A stretch of 64,000 nucleotides of DNA from JBBAGC01 sp964491265 (GCA_964491265.1 CAZBFP010000010.1:1-64000), one strand, 5' to 3'. Positions 17,401 to 26,523 are shown, numbered from the stretch's first letter. The notes: generated by a model not told the origin, from the sequence alone. A program made the numbers and translations.

Positions 17401-19220
17401 GAGGTCGCCAACTTGTAGTCATGGGAGACACAAAACAATTACCGCCTACAAGTTTTTTTGATCATATTGGTGAGGAGCTTGATTTTGATGAAGATGAGAT
17501 GCTAATAACTGCTACGGAAAGTATACTTCATCAGTGCAAAAGGTGCTTCCCTGTAAAAATGTTGAAATGGCATTATAGGAGCAAACATGAATCATTAATT
17601 GCTGTATCAAATCAAGAATTCTATGAAAATGAATTATTGATTTATCCGTCTTCCATAAAAACGGATAAGAATTTAGGCTTGTTTTTTAAATACCTTCCAG
17701 ATACGATTTACGATCGTGGGAAAAGTTCAATTAATCGTTTGGAAGCAAGGGCAGTTGCCAAAGCCGCAATAGAGCATTATCAAAATAATCCCGATAAATC
17801 ACTTGGTATTGGTACATTTAACATGAAACAGCAACAAGCTGTATTAGAAGAAATAGAACTGCAGCTAAAACATCATCCGGAAATGGAAGATTACTTTAAA
17901 TCAAATGTCTCTGAGCATTTTTTTGTAAAAAACCTAGAAACCATCCAAGGGGATGAACGAGATTTTATCATTATAAGTATCGGATTTGGTTATGATGCTG
18001 ATAAAAAGTTGTCTGCAAATTTTGGTCCTCTTAATCACGAAGGCGGTGAAAGACGTTTAAATGTCTTGATAAGTCGTGCGCGGGAATGTTGTATTGTGTA
18101 TTCAAACTTCAGGGCTGCAGACTTGAGTATAAGTGCGGAATCGTCAAAAGGTGTTAGATCTTTAAAAGTGTTTATAGATTATGCCGAGTCCCGAAATCTT
18201 CGGTCTACTGAACCAGTAAGTGAAGATACTGACTCCCCATTTGAGGATTCTGTATATGATTTTCTATCTGATAATGGGCATATTGTTAGGAAACAGGTTG
18301 GTTGCGCTGGTTTCAGAATTGATTTAGCCATTGTTGACGAGAAAAACCCAGGTCGTTATCTACTTGCTATTGAATGTGATGGAGCGAAGTATCATAGCTC
18401 TCCTGTTGCAAGAGATCGGGATCGATTAAGACAACAGATACTGGAAAAGTTAGGCTGGAATATTTATCGAATCTGGTCAACCGATTGGTATAGAAATAGA
18501 CATATGGCCAAGCGGGCACTACTTAATTTTATAGAGAAAATAAAGGTATCTAATCGATATAATACTTCAATGGATAATCAAACTTTACATGCAAGTGATT
18601 GTGAGATTAAATATAATGAACCTTTAATGACAGAAGATTATATCTCATTGATTGATTCTATACCTGAATATGAAATTTGTAATAGCCTGCTATTAAATAC
18701 AAGTAGGCAAATACATGAAATAAATAGAACTTACTTTTCATCCGCAATTGAAAGTATTGTTAATGTAGAAAGTCCTGTTCATATTGATGAAGTAATTAAA
18801 AGAATTCGGACATATTGGGGTTTGCAAAAAACAGGGAGTCGTATCCGTGATCATTTGACTTTTGCCATAAAATATGCTACGAGAAATACTTCAATAGAAC
18901 TTAGAAATAACTTTCTATATCTTAAGGATAAACCAGTTATTGTTCGCAAGAGAACAAATGGTGAACCATCGCCGGATATTAACCTGATATGCGATGAAGA
19001 GATACAAGAAGCAATTTTACATGTATTAAAGAATTTGTTTTCAACAGAGATCGATTCATTAGCTATTCAAGCTTCTCGTCTTTTTGGAATTCAAGCGACA
19101 AGAGCTATCACGCATAATCGAATAAAGGAAAACATATTTTTACTACAAAAACAACATCGTATAGATATTGATTCAAAAAACACTGTAAGAATAATTTCAT
19201 TTAGCTCAGGAATGAATTGA
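14466..19220 (+). CDS. DUF4011 - SF1 helicase - PD-(D/E)XK/Vsr-like nuclease - DUF3320 protein, candidate defence gene
   Basis: A 1584-residue protein. The N-terminal DUF4011 part starts with LLDLTMRNKLLNH. Helicase motif I is GPPGTGKS at 330-337 (K336) and motif II is DEAS at 963-966, with GDTKQLPPT following. The C-terminal superfamily I part includes TIQGDERDFI and LNVLISRAR. A nuclease domain follows, with acidic D1286 (FRIDLAIV) and E1303/D1305 (IECDGAKYH), in the pattern of Vsr/MTES_1575 restriction-fold endonucleases. The tail matches DUF3320 (IRTYWGLQKTGSRI). This architecture has been proposed as a single-gene antiphage effector. ATG 14466 follows AGAGGAAAG. It is more AT-rich than its neighbours and bracketed by duplicated membrane genes, as expected for an acquired gene. 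Confidence 0.87.
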   Translation: MIQTTVAEKNLTEARQKLLDLTMRNKLLNHRASKNKSIRVVDEITREIYNILVIQHKQMEFKYNPETDKVDASELLFEDVSQNEVDQPSIWSNESNNEKVSSKHLDKYLQTNLGNEALQKTLFLIYNQAKTVMEEQGYTVLFLALGFLEWKESSDSIKLRRSPLILIPVELERTNVRSAFKLTWTGDEIYSNISLQAKLSEQNVSIPSFEMPDDKQYLDLYFDEIIEACKNQKDWGITQDIYLDFFSFTKFVMYKDLDPISWIDNPPLDSPLIKMLLDPNYVQEGGDNFLEEEIDIKLSAKSTYNIMDADPSQIVVIENVKQKMNIVVEGPPGTGKSQTITNLIADLLAEGKSVLFVSEKMAALEVVKNRLDLVGLGDFCLELHSRKTNKKNVLAELERTFKRPVASKLAEDTKYQELDDMKLKLNNYASALKAQVGKIKWTPYKLFSLYEEAVCSFEKNEKEFKSVKIDEPEEITIEDYQSAIMALNEFMDLFELVAPIDSNPWKASRPDIILPADQQRIKEIIDDIQSKIKELKKQLAIVSSEFAIINPPSLNEFGNILVPILDLLSNFKKINIQVLLNNYNEYEASQLILNLRQYKVSLDNIRNSFNINKLDEDISKIVDDFKTLSTSFTHLFKPSYYCKRKEFISLFRNPVKIKNDLLIRELEGVVLFQQKREMIYGYKGLGDSLFGEYWKGIDSDIDELVNFVAWIKKYQNALNNGWILKQNAEIMNNNKSNISLNETEINLKNIIVHIQSQYSELSEILKLSESTEDFNSIEFSDLENKLSDWTSNLHSLQKWSHYITKRSVVCCNIAKELVQEIENGKIEIEEIIPAFKGSIAKSLLDYSFNLYPALSGFLGEIHDKNIKRFSELDNQIIRLNRQRLVHILSSRRPTIYSGKSDGSEMGILQGEFNRKRGHMPIRKLLSNAGSIIRGAKPCFMMSPLSIAQFLSPASTPFDVIIFDEASQVKPEDALGALMRGRQLVVMGDTKQLPPTSFFDHIGEELDFDEDEMLITATESILHQCKRCFPVKMLKWHYRSKHESLIAVSNQEFYENELLIYPSSIKTDKNLGLFFKYLPDTIYDRGKSSINRLEARAVAKAAIEHYQNNPDKSLGIGTFNMKQQQAVLEEIELQLKHHPEMEDYFKSNVSEHFFVKNLETIQGDERDFIIISIGFGYDADKKLSANFGPLNHEGGERRLNVLISRARECCIVYSNFRAADLSISAESSKGVRSLKVFIDYAESRNLRSTEPVSEDTDSPFEDSVYDFLSDNGHIVRKQVGCAGFRIDLAIVDEKNPGRYLLAIECDGAKYHSSPVARDRDRLRQQILEKLGWNIYRIWSTDWYRNRHMAKRALLNFIEKIKVSNRYNTSMDNQTLHASDCEIKYNEPLMTEDYISLIDSIPEYEICNSLLLNTSRQIHEINRTYFSSAIESIVNVESPVHIDEVIKRIRTYWGLQKTGSRIRDHLTFAIKYATRNTSIELRNNFLYLKDKPVIVRKRTNGEPSPDINLICDEEIQEAILHVLKNLFSTEIDSLAIQASRLFGIQATRAITHNRIKENIFLLQKQHRIDIDSKNTVRIISFSSGMN

Positions 19221-19223
19221 TAA

Positions 19224-19739
19224 ATGCTGTTAACTAAACTCTTCATTAAACTTCAAAAACTTGACCGGAATAAATACAGAAAACGGGCATTGATTTCTGG
19301 TACTATCCTCATTACTATATTGGCACTGGATCTGCACAGGTTCGGTGCCTGGTACATGGAGTCCCGGACTTATGTGAAACCGTACTGGATTCCGGGGATA
19401 CTTATAGTCAGTTATCCCATGTTTAAATATTCCCTGTCCGGTCTTATACAATATCTTGCCTCAAGACAAATGTTTAGAGCTCTTTATTTCCTGATGTTTT
19501 TTATAGCTGCATTGCCATTCTCATTCTGTAATCCCCAAACCTTGAGAATATTTGCATGGGGAGGGAGACCCTGGTATGAGAAGGATATTTTTAGTTCCGG
19601 GGCGGAATTTTATATCGGGCTGGCATGGATTATACCTACAGTTTTAATATTTATGGTAATATCTTTAGCGGTAGGATATTATAATGACCATATATGGCCC
19701 TGGCTGGAGAAGAAGATCAGCGGGGAGAAAGATTCATAA
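19224..19739 (+). CDS. Four-helix membrane protein, copy 2 of a duplicated pair
   Basis: A 171-residue paralogue of the gene at 13806 with the same order of hydrophobic segments and the same DLHRFGAWYMESRTYVKPYW core and PWLEKKISGE end. ATG 19224 begins three bases after the helicase stop, so it is probably translated with it. The middle third has diverged from copy 1. The family was not recognised. It could be a membrane partner of the helicase-nuclease or simply the product of a duplicated insertion target. Confidence 0.6.
   Translation: MLLTKLFIKLQKLDRNKYRKRALISGTILITILALDLHRFGAWYMESRTYVKPYWIPGILIVSYPMFKYSLSGLIQYLASRQMFRALYFLMFFIAALPFSFCNPQTLRIFAWGGRPWYEKDIFSSGAEFYIGLAWIIPTVLIFMVISLAVGYYNDHIWPWLEKKISGEKDS
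19365..19432 (+). repeat. 68-bp exact direct repeat flanking the helicase gene, copy 2
   Basis: Matches 13944-14011 exactly. See copy 1. Confidence 0.9.
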
Positions 19740-19916
19740 GGCTATACCGGATAGTAAAACTGGAAATTATTATAATTGTTGACACATTCGATAGAAATAC
19801 CTATACTTGTTTGTAGTTATAGGTAATTTTATCAGGACTGAGAAGTAAGCATTTTAATTGTGGTTCTTCACTCTCTGCCATTTACAACCTCGAATTATTC
19901 TCAGAATATCACTCAA

Positions 19917-20027
19917 TTAGTAAGAGTCCATAGATAGCAAGAAGTATCTTCGGGGATGAAGTTTAAAAAGAAATCTCTCAAGTTCTTCATCTGTCATATA
20001 TTCATAATCCTGAGATTTCTCCGGGTG
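19917..20027 (-). pseudogene. 3' gene fragment, unknown family
   Basis: The minus-strand frame ends in protein-like sequence (YEYMTDEELERFLFKLHP, then a short aromatic tail) at the stop 19917-19919. The part before it, overlapping the integrase remnant, does not look coding. It seems to be the end of a broken gene abutting the recombinase fragment. Confidence 0.3.
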
Positions 20028-20030
20028 CAT

Positions 20031-20204
20031 GTATACAGTCAGTCTCTGCTCAATATGGGTGTCAGCCTGGAGGATATACAGAGCCTTCTTGGACATCAGG
20101 ATATTACCACAACGCAGAGAAGATATGCGCAACATGCCAGGCCTGATCTGCTGGATAAGGGGAGCAAAATTGATAATGTGATTAAAATTCAGCGGTTCGG
20201 CTGA
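20031..20204 (+). pseudogene. C-terminal remnant of a tyrosine recombinase/integrase
   Basis: The plus-strand frame gives LLNMGVSLEDIQSLLGHQDI, then TTTQRRYAQHARPDLLDKG, ending at TGA 20202-20204. This is the C-terminal signature of phage-type integrases: LGH box, TT, then the position of the catalytic Tyr (RRYAQHA). The catalytic domain's first half and the N-terminal part are absent. It lies 82 bases from a tRNA-Arg gene, the usual integration site for such elements, and marks the edge of a decayed island. Confidence 0.75.
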
Positions 20205-20257
20205 AAATCCATGGCAATCCTAAGGCAATCGAAAACATGCCCGTTATGCGGAAATAG

Positions 20258-20284
20258 ATAACCCCTGATTAAATCAGGGGTTAT
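20258..20284 (-). terminator. Perfect hairpin downstream of tRNA-Arg
   Basis: Arms AACCCCTGATT (20260-20270) and AATCAGGGGTT (20272-20282), near-zero loop, with a T-containing run beyond on the minus strand. It likely terminates the tRNA transcript and may also act for the plus strand. Confidence 0.65.
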
Positions 20285-20285
20285 G

Positions 20286-20359
<74 letters not shown>

Positions 20360-20422
20360 ATTCTATATAGCAGGTATAGTCGTTTATTATACCCGTCCAT
20401 GTCAATTAAATTAAATAAGAAA

Positions 20423-21202
20423 CTATGGATAAACCCTTACAAAATTCTTATCAAAGCTGTTGAAATCAGGTTCATGAAAATTAAGGACCCGGTAGTTCCC
20501 TTCTGCTAAACGTTTTATAATCGCCATATTGTTTTTGTGATTATAAAATGCTCCTATACCGATCTGTTCCTCAACATTTTTTGAGTAAATAACTTCATCG
20601 CCGGTAAAGCAGAATTCAACATCATTATGCTTGAGAAAAACAACAGATGAACCTGCAGAATGACCGCCGACTTTCTCTATTGAAATATTGTCATAGAGCT
20701 GTGTTGTGTCCTGAAATGTAATAACCCGGTTGCTCTTTTTTAAAAAATCTTTTATATCAAGTAGTCCTCTCAAGTTAAAGAACTGCCTGAATTCATCCTT
20801 CTGGATATAAATGTTTGCCTGCTTGAATTTATGCACAGATCCGATATGATCAAAATGAGCATGTGTAATAATTATATCTGTAATCTCATCAGGATCGATA
20901 CCGTTTTCTTTTAGAATTTCAGCAGGATCTTTAAAATTCTGAAGATTATAGAGCTTAATCAGGTTGGGGTTATTGAATCCTGTATCAACAAGAATTTTTA
21001 TACCCTTATAGTTTATATAATAAAATTTCCATGCAAAGGGGATTTTATCCTCCCCTTTGTAATTATGGAAAATATATTTTTTTGGATACATGGAATCCGC
21101 GTATTTTATTTCATATATCTGAAGTTCATTATCACCGCTTTTACTGCAGTAGAGAATTGAAGCGGCAACAATTAAAATAATCGCGAATAACTTTTTAATC
21201 AC
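20423..21202 (-). CDS. MBL-fold metallo-hydrolase, lipoprotein
   Basis: Metallo-beta-lactamase-fold hydrolase of the lactonase-like group. The zinc motif HAHFDH is at 114-119. Later ligands are suggested by VGGHSAG and TGDEV. An N-terminal hydrophobic segment ends in a loose lipobox with Cys19 (SILYC), so it is likely anchored in the periplasm or outer leaflet. The family includes N-acyl homoserine lactone hydrolases, but the substrate cannot be told from sequence. It is transcribed with the membrane protein upstream (nine bases between them). Confidence 0.8.
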   Translation of the reverse strand: MIKKLFAIILIVAASILYCSKSGDNELQIYEIKYADSMYPKKYIFHNYKGEDKIPFAWKFYYINYKGIKILVDTGFNNPNLIKLYNLQNFKDPAEILKENGIDPDEITDIIITHAHFDHIGSVHKFKQANIYIQKDEFRQFFNLRGLLDIKDFLKKSNRVITFQDTTQLYDNISIEKVGGHSAGSSVVFLKHNDVEFCFTGDEVIYSKNVEEQIGIGAFYNHKNNMAIIKRLAEGNYRVLNFHEPDFNSFDKNFVRVYP

Positions 21203-21211
21203 AGCATCCCC

Positions 21212-23926
21212 CTATTTTTTTATTACTACAAATAATCCAAGAGCAGCTGCATATGTGGCAAACCCTATGGCAAATGATGTGTTGAGGCCGTATGTAACAT
21301 TAACAAAAACTGTTAAGACAACAGCCACAGTCATTAGAGCGCCATTTATGCCGAACATGAGTGTGGCATATTCATCTGATATATCCTTTTTAATCTGGTC
21401 AAGAGCATGGGGGAAGGGGAGACCCATGAGAAATGCCAGAGGGAAAATCATGGCTGATGATATAAAGAGCTTTGTAGTAAAAGCATATTTTGCCAGCCCA
21501 TTGAATATGGCATCAGCAAAAAGAGCCTGGAAAAGAATAAGAAGAGGAATTGCCGCAATACACGCAATAAGTGTTCTCTTCCTGAAATTTCTGCTGAAGT
21601 AGCTTCCCAGTCCGCTGAAGAAAAGGAGCCCCCCGAGTATTACGATTGTAGAATATACTGGTGAGCCGATAAATCTCTGGTACTTCTGCATAAGAACAAT
21701 TTCAACCATCATAAAACCGAGTCCCAGAAGTGAAAAGAAAACTGTATGGAGCGGAAGTTTGAATCCCTGCGATCTGTACCTGAATACAGTAAGGAGTATA
21801 ACAGGAATAAAAAGAATACCCGCAAGTTTTACAATCACATCAAGAAGTACGCGAACCTCTTTTTTGTTTTTATAAACATTGAAAGGGAAGGGCTTGTTGT
21901 CCCTTGTGGGTGTCAGGTCCACTTCATAGGGGAAGTCAATCTGATCCAGTATAGAGTGGACCCTTTCTTTATTGGCATCTGTTATCATATTGCGTTTTAT
22001 GTAATATCTTTTCTGCTGGCTGCTGAATGTAAACAGGCTTTTAAAGAATTCAGCATCTTCAGAATTTTTTATTAGCGGAAGCATATCCTCTTCAAATTCA
22101 GCCTGTCTGATTCTGTTTGGATATTCGGTCATTTCATAAATAGGCTCAGGAGCATTGAATACTCTTTCAAACATATGTCCGGTTTTTATAGCAGGGTGAA
22201 GAGTAATTCCGGAACCGTATCTGGGAGCAATTACATTATGATATCTGGCAAATGTGGCCAGTTCAGCCTGAGTAAAGGGGGATTTCTTTACAAGAACTGT
22301 CTGAAAGTTCTGGTTTGGTCCCCAGAAATCCCAGGAGTATATAAGAATATGCTGATCGGGGTTTTTTACACCCATCTCTTCAAGTGTGGCCCTGACAGTG
22401 TTGAGAAATTTGTAAAAGGCATATCTTGCCCTTGGAGTCTCAAGAATCTCCTCATAAACCAGCATCCCCTTGTCTGAAAGCTTATTCAGCATAAGTTTTG
22501 TGGCTTCCACAGTATGCAGGTATTCAGGCATAAGTGTGGCCATGGCCGGGTACTCAGGGTGAAGATTCATGAGTGTAATCATGTCATAAATTTCGGTGTT
22601 GCTTGTGAGGAAATATCTCCCCTCAGCTTCGTATGCCTCAATACCTTTATAGGGGTAATTGGCAAATCTTGAGAAGTAGCCTTTTCCGTCCTCTTCAGTC
22701 ATCAGGTTCATCAGCACAGGTGAAAATTCAACACCGCTGACCCTTGATCCGGGCTGTCTCTTAGCTGATTTAACCAGTCCGTCATAGGATAGGCCTATAA
22801 TAAATATATTGGGGCTTTCAATATGCGGAACACGAGGATCCCACAATGTACCGTTTGACTGAAGAGCAGTGTCGAGAGGTATACCGTTTGAACAGTAAAT
22901 TATTGTTCTATCGTTAATATTGAAAAAGTCGATTTTACCCATCAGGTCGTCCTGGGAATAGATGAGTTTCCAGTTGTTACCAGGCATATGTGAGTACCAG
23001 GTCTTTCTGCTTTCAACCTTGCTCATCTCCACTTTATGGTTATAGGTGGTTACTTCAAGGAGTTTACTCAGCCAGGTAGAACCTTCCTTCTCAGCAGGTT
23101 TGTATGTCCTGTTTATATTGTAATTTAAATCATAGCTTCTCCAGTGTCCAATATCGTGGAGAATATATTTTGCCCTTTGGATTCCATATTTGTCACCGGA
23201 ATAGACATAGTTTTCACCATCTTTTTTGTAGCTTTTCTGCATAAACTGTCTGTCAAAGGTGTTTTTTATCTCTGGAATAACCTGCTGCTCATATTCTGTT
23301 TTTGTAAGTACTTCCGGAAGTTTAAGGTTATTCATCAGAATAACAGAAGTTCCATAGATAAGCACTATGGCTATTACTGCAGTGGCAGCTTTGGCAAGTA
23401 TATGCCTGAATCCGAATGCAAGTACCAGAATAAATACCGCAGGGAAAAACATGAGCATAATCATTACGTCTCCCGATTTGTAGGGGTTAACCGCAAAAAT
23501 CGGGAAAATAACACCAAGTGCTGATGCTGTAAGATTACCAAAATATATCTTGTATGAATTCGCCTTGGAGAAGAGCAATGAAACAATAATCGCTGCAAAC
23601 ATAAAGGGAAGAATCAGCAGATAGGGGTACTGAAAATATCCTATATTGATGATATTATAGTAGGATAATGGTATGGTTGCTGTGTAGAGCAGTGCAGCAA
23701 CAAGCATAATTATATAGCTGTTGAATCGTGCAAGATAAAAGCTTATAAAACTTCCAAAGGCAATACTTATCATTGCTATTGAAATAACGAAGGTAGCTGT
23801 TAAATAGTTTGTTATTATAAGGAGCTTGTGAACATAAAGGGTTTCAATTGCCATTATTGAAAATGAAAAAACGAACATGGCAAGATTGAAAATAATGCTT
23901 TGACTAAGGCTTTTCTTCTCTGTCAT
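21212..23926 (-). CDS. Fused membrane / spermidine-synthase-like protein
   Basis: A 904-residue protein. About eight hydrophobic segments occupy residues 1-200, a soluble central region (about 300-650) has a Rossmann-like SAM/aminopropyltransferase layout (IFIIGLSYDGL, then GVEFSPVLMNLM), and a second set of about seven membrane segments forms the C-terminus. Such 'spermidine synthase-like' membrane fusions are common, but the reaction is unproven. The glycine loop is degenerate (GLSYDG rather than GGGDG), so catalysis of the classical polyamine reaction is doubtful. It shares a 269-base divergent region with the liv operon. Confidence 0.7.
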   Translation of the reverse strand: MTEKKSLSQSIIFNLAMFVFSFSIMAIETLYVHKLLIITNYLTATFVISIAMISIAFGSFISFYLARFNSYIIMLVAALLYTATIPLSYYNIINIGYFQYPYLLILPFMFAAIIVSLLFSKANSYKIYFGNLTASALGVIFPIFAVNPYKSGDVMIMLMFFPAVFILVLAFGFRHILAKAATAVIAIVLIYGTSVILMNNLKLPEVLTKTEYEQQVIPEIKNTFDRQFMQKSYKKDGENYVYSGDKYGIQRAKYILHDIGHWRSYDLNYNINRTYKPAEKEGSTWLSKLLEVTTYNHKVEMSKVESRKTWYSHMPGNNWKLIYSQDDLMGKIDFFNINDRTIIYCSNGIPLDTALQSNGTLWDPRVPHIESPNIFIIGLSYDGLVKSAKRQPGSRVSGVEFSPVLMNLMTEEDGKGYFSRFANYPYKGIEAYEAEGRYFLTSNTEIYDMITLMNLHPEYPAMATLMPEYLHTVEATKLMLNKLSDKGMLVYEEILETPRARYAFYKFLNTVRATLEEMGVKNPDQHILIYSWDFWGPNQNFQTVLVKKSPFTQAELATFARYHNVIAPRYGSGITLHPAIKTGHMFERVFNAPEPIYEMTEYPNRIRQAEFEEDMLPLIKNSEDAEFFKSLFTFSSQQKRYYIKRNMITDANKERVHSILDQIDFPYEVDLTPTRDNKPFPFNVYKNKKEVRVLLDVIVKLAGILFIPVILLTVFRYRSQGFKLPLHTVFFSLLGLGFMMVEIVLMQKYQRFIGSPVYSTIVILGGLLFFSGLGSYFSRNFRKRTLIACIAAIPLLILFQALFADAIFNGLAKYAFTTKLFISSAMIFPLAFLMGLPFPHALDQIKKDISDEYATLMFGINGALMTVAVVLTVFVNVTYGLNTSFAIGFATYAAALGLFVVIKK

Positions 23927-24112
23927 TGGTCTCTCTTTCTTTTAATTATAAGATTAATGTATAATTTTTCTATTTTTATGCGGATCAAAATCATGCAAAA
24001 TTATCTGCCATCGATTTTCCAGTCAACTTAATTCACATTCCTGAGATTTTTTTTATAAAAACCGGCATTTATTTATGCGGGAATATTTTTTCAATTACCT
24101 GTTAATTTTCAA

Positions 24113-24140
24113 TTGACTTTGCATATAGATATGATAAAAT
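24113..24140 (+). promoter_or_regulatory. Sigma70-type promoter for the liv operon
   Basis: TTGACT (24113-24118), 16-base spacer, TAAAAT (24135-24140), preceded by TG one base before, giving an extended -10. It lies 55 bases before the start of the binding-protein gene. Confidence 0.55.
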
Positions 24141-24195
24141 TCTAAATTAGCTATTTTATAGTGGTTCGATTAATATTAATAAACAGGAGTATGGG

Positions 24196-25347
24196 ATGAA
24201 AAAGTTAATTCTTGCTGTTACAGCACTTCTTGTCTTTGCTGTAATTCTTACCGGCTGTAAAAAAGACACAGCTCAGCTTGATGACGTTGAAGTTATCAAG
24301 ATTGGTGTTTTCCAGCCTATGACAGGGGCCAATGCTAATGGCGGCGAGCTCGAAGTTGTAGGTATTAAGCTTGCTAATGAAATGTTTCCTGAAGTTCTCG
24401 GCAAAAAGATTGAGCTTGTTATTGCTGACAACAAGAGCGACAAGGTTGAGGCTGCTAATGCTGCTGAAAGACTTGTAAACAGGGACAAAGTTGTTGCAAT
24501 TCTTGGAAGCTGGGGAAGCTCCTTCTCTATGGCTGCAGGTCCTATTGTAAAAGGTAAAATTCCTGCGGTTGCATGTTCTGCTACAAATCCGCTTGTTACT
24601 AAAGGTAATGACTGGTATTTCCGCGTATGTTTTATCGATCCCTTTCAGGGGAAAGTTATGGCAACATATGCTGTTAAAGAACTTGGCGCAAAAACAGCCT
24701 GTATAATTCAGGAAATTTCAAATGACTATTCAGTAGGTCTTGCCAAGTTTTTTATGGATTCATTTAAAGAACTTACAAAAGATGACAAATCTATTCTTGC
24801 TGCTCCTTTTAACTATAACACAGGGGACAACGATTTTACAGCCCAGGTTACAGCTATTGCTCAGCTTAAGCCTGATGTAATCTTTGCTCCGGGTAACTAC
24901 ACAGAATCAGCTCTTCTTATTAAACAGGCGAGAGACCAGGGTATAAATATACCTTTCCTCGGCGGCGACACATGGGAAACAGGTCCATTCCTCACTGTTG
25001 GAAGAAAAACTGTTGAAGGCGCAACATTCTCTACATTCTTTACATCTGAAGTTCCTATTACCAAGATGTCTGAAGAATTCCTTAAGGCTTACAGAGCAAA
25101 ATATAAGGATGAGCCTGCTGCGGTTACAGCTCTCGGATTTGATGCATATCTTGTTGTTAGAGCGGCAATTGAAAAAGCCGGCTCAATTGACGGCAAAAAA
25201 ATCAGAGACGAGATTGCAAAAACCAAAGATTTTGAGGGTGCTGCAGGTATGATTACCCTTAACAAAGATGGAGATGCTGTTAAAAATGCTGTTATTAAGA
25301 TAGTAAAAGACGGCAAATTTAAATATCTTACAACAGTTCAGCCATAA
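24196..25347 (+). CDS. livK: Branched-chain amino acid ABC transporter substrate-binding lipoprotein
   Basis: Periplasmic ligand-binding protein of the Leu/Ile/Val type. The signal peptide with lipobox VILTGC puts the lipid-modified Cys at 21. The mature protein has the usual two-lobe pattern (IKIGVFQPMTGANANGGELE, then AILGSWGSSFSMAAGPIVK) and 383 residues in all. It is the first gene of an operon with two permeases, two ATPases and an asparaginase. A terminator-like hairpin follows it at 25373, which would raise its level above that of the membrane parts. AGGAG precedes ATG. The natural ligand is not certain. Confidence 0.9.
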   Translation: MKKLILAVTALLVFAVILTGCKKDTAQLDDVEVIKIGVFQPMTGANANGGELEVVGIKLANEMFPEVLGKKIELVIADNKSDKVEAANAAERLVNRDKVVAILGSWGSSFSMAAGPIVKGKIPAVACSATNPLVTKGNDWYFRVCFIDPFQGKVMATYAVKELGAKTACIIQEISNDYSVGLAKFFMDSFKELTKDDKSILAAPFNYNTGDNDFTAQVTAIAQLKPDVIFAPGNYTESALLIKQARDQGINIPFLGGDTWETGPFLTVGRKTVEGATFSTFFTSEVPITKMSEEFLKAYRAKYKDEPAAVTALGFDAYLVVRAAIEKAGSIDGKKIRDEIAKTKDFEGAAGMITLNKDGDAVKNAVIKIVKDGKFKYLTTVQP

Positions 25348-25372
25348 AATATTTTTAAAAAACTGTTTTTTC

Positions 25373-25405
25373 AAGAGCCCGGTATATGCCGGGCTCTTCT
25401 GTTTT
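25373..25405 (+). terminator. Rho-independent terminator or attenuator after livK
   Basis: Ten-base-pair stem AAGAGCCCGG / CCGGGCTCTT with a six-base loop (25373-25398), followed by CTGTTTT. It lies inside the liv operon, so it likely gives partial termination. Confidence 0.8.
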
Positions 25406-25461
25406 AAATAATTTCTTGACATATATGATTATGAGTGGAGTTTTTACTTTGAAAATATTAG

Positions 25462-25605
25462 CAGTAGAATTATGCGGGAGAAACTTGTCATTCCGGCCGA
25501 AGTGACAACGCAGTGCCGGAATCTCCTGAAAAAATCAGGAGTTCTGAGATTTCCGCCTGCGCGGGAATGACAGCACCTGCAAAATCAAACTGCTACCCAT
25601 TATAA
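25462..25605. repeat. Interspersed palindromic repeat, family R, copy 1
   Basis: Contains GTCATTCCGGCCGAAGTGA (25487 on), an internal hairpin TCCTGAAAAAATCAGGA and the mirrored end GCGGGAATGAC (25561-25571). The outer parts (TAGCAGTAGAATTA and the reverse of AAAATCAAACTGCTA) form imperfect terminal inverted repeats. A related copy lies at 34171-34388. It sits between livK and livH without disrupting genes. Confidence 0.75.
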
Positions 25606-25624
25606 CAGATCCCCGGAGTAAAAA

Positions 25625-26518
25625 ATGAGCTTTGAAATATTTCTCCAGCATTTGATAAACGCCATTTCTCTTGGAAGTCTTTATGCGCTTATTGCAATAG
25701 GATATACCATGGTTTATGGTATTTTAAGACTTATAAATTTTGCCCATGGTGATATTTTTATGATAGGGGGTTATTTCGCATTTTATGGAATAACCATGTT
25801 TTTTCTCCCCTGGTGGGCTGCTTTTATAATTGCAATCTCTCTCACTGCTCTATTCGGTATGATGATTGAAAAAGCCGCTTACCGTCCATTAAGGGACTCT
25901 CCGCGGGTTTCAGTGCTTATTTCTGCAATCGGTGTATCATTTTTTCTCCAGAGCCTTGGAGTTGTAATATTCGGAGGAATACAAAAGGGCTTCCCCATTC
26001 CTGAACTTTTCGGAATAAGAATTATTTTCGGTAATCTGTCAGTCATGAGTGTTAATCTTTTTATACCTGTTATTGCCGGTATTTTCCTGGCAGGTTTAAT
26101 GTATCTTGTTCATTTCACAAAAACCGGAATGGCAATGAGAGCCCTTTCAAAGGACCATGAAACAGCCAGGCTCATGTCAATAGATGTTGATAAAATTATT
26201 TCTTATACTTTCGGACTCGGTTCACTCCTTGCTGCAGTAGGGGGGATAATGTGGGGGATGAAGTATCCTCAGCTCTTCCCTTTAATGGGGCTTATGCCCG
26301 GGCTTAAATGCTTTATTGCAGCTGTTGTTGGCGGCATAGGTAACATTACAGGAGCGGTTATAGGGGGGCTTATAATAGGTATGACAGAGATTATGGCTGT
26401 TGCTTTTATGCCTGCCCTTAGCGGATACAGGGATGCATTTGCCTTTATTCTTCTTATTGTTATACTTCTGGTGAAACCGAGCGGAATAATGGGTGAAAGT
26501 CTTACGGAAAAGGTTTAA
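25625..26518 (+). CDS. livH: Branched-chain amino acid ABC transporter permease, LivH type
   Basis: Inner-membrane permease of 297 residues with about eight hydrophobic segments. It shows the LivH pattern LYALIAIGYTMVYGILRLIN and the cytoplasmic loop that contacts the ATPase (MAMRALSKDHETARLMSI). GGAG precedes the ATG by five bases. It forms the channel with LivM six bases downstream. Confidence 0.9.
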   Translation: MSFEIFLQHLINAISLGSLYALIAIGYTMVYGILRLINFAHGDIFMIGGYFAFYGITMFFLPWWAAFIIAISLTALFGMMIEKAAYRPLRDSPRVSVLISAIGVSFFLQSLGVVIFGGIQKGFPIPELFGIRIIFGNLSVMSVNLFIPVIAGIFLAGLMYLVHFTKTGMAMRALSKDHETARLMSIDVDKIISYTFGLGSLLAAVGGIMWGMKYPQLFPLMGLMPGLKCFIAAVVGGIGNITGAVIGGLIIGMTEIMAVAFMPALSGYRDAFAFILLIVILLVKPSGIMGESLTEKV

Positions 26519-26523
26519 TAAAG

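Noticed and set aside
14466..19220. Restriction-modification system
   Set aside because: No methyltransferase or specificity gene nearby; the nuclease domain is fused to a helicase.
19740..20204. Intact prophage or integrative element
   Set aside because: Only the C-terminal end of an integrase remains and no structural, replication or transfer genes are present.
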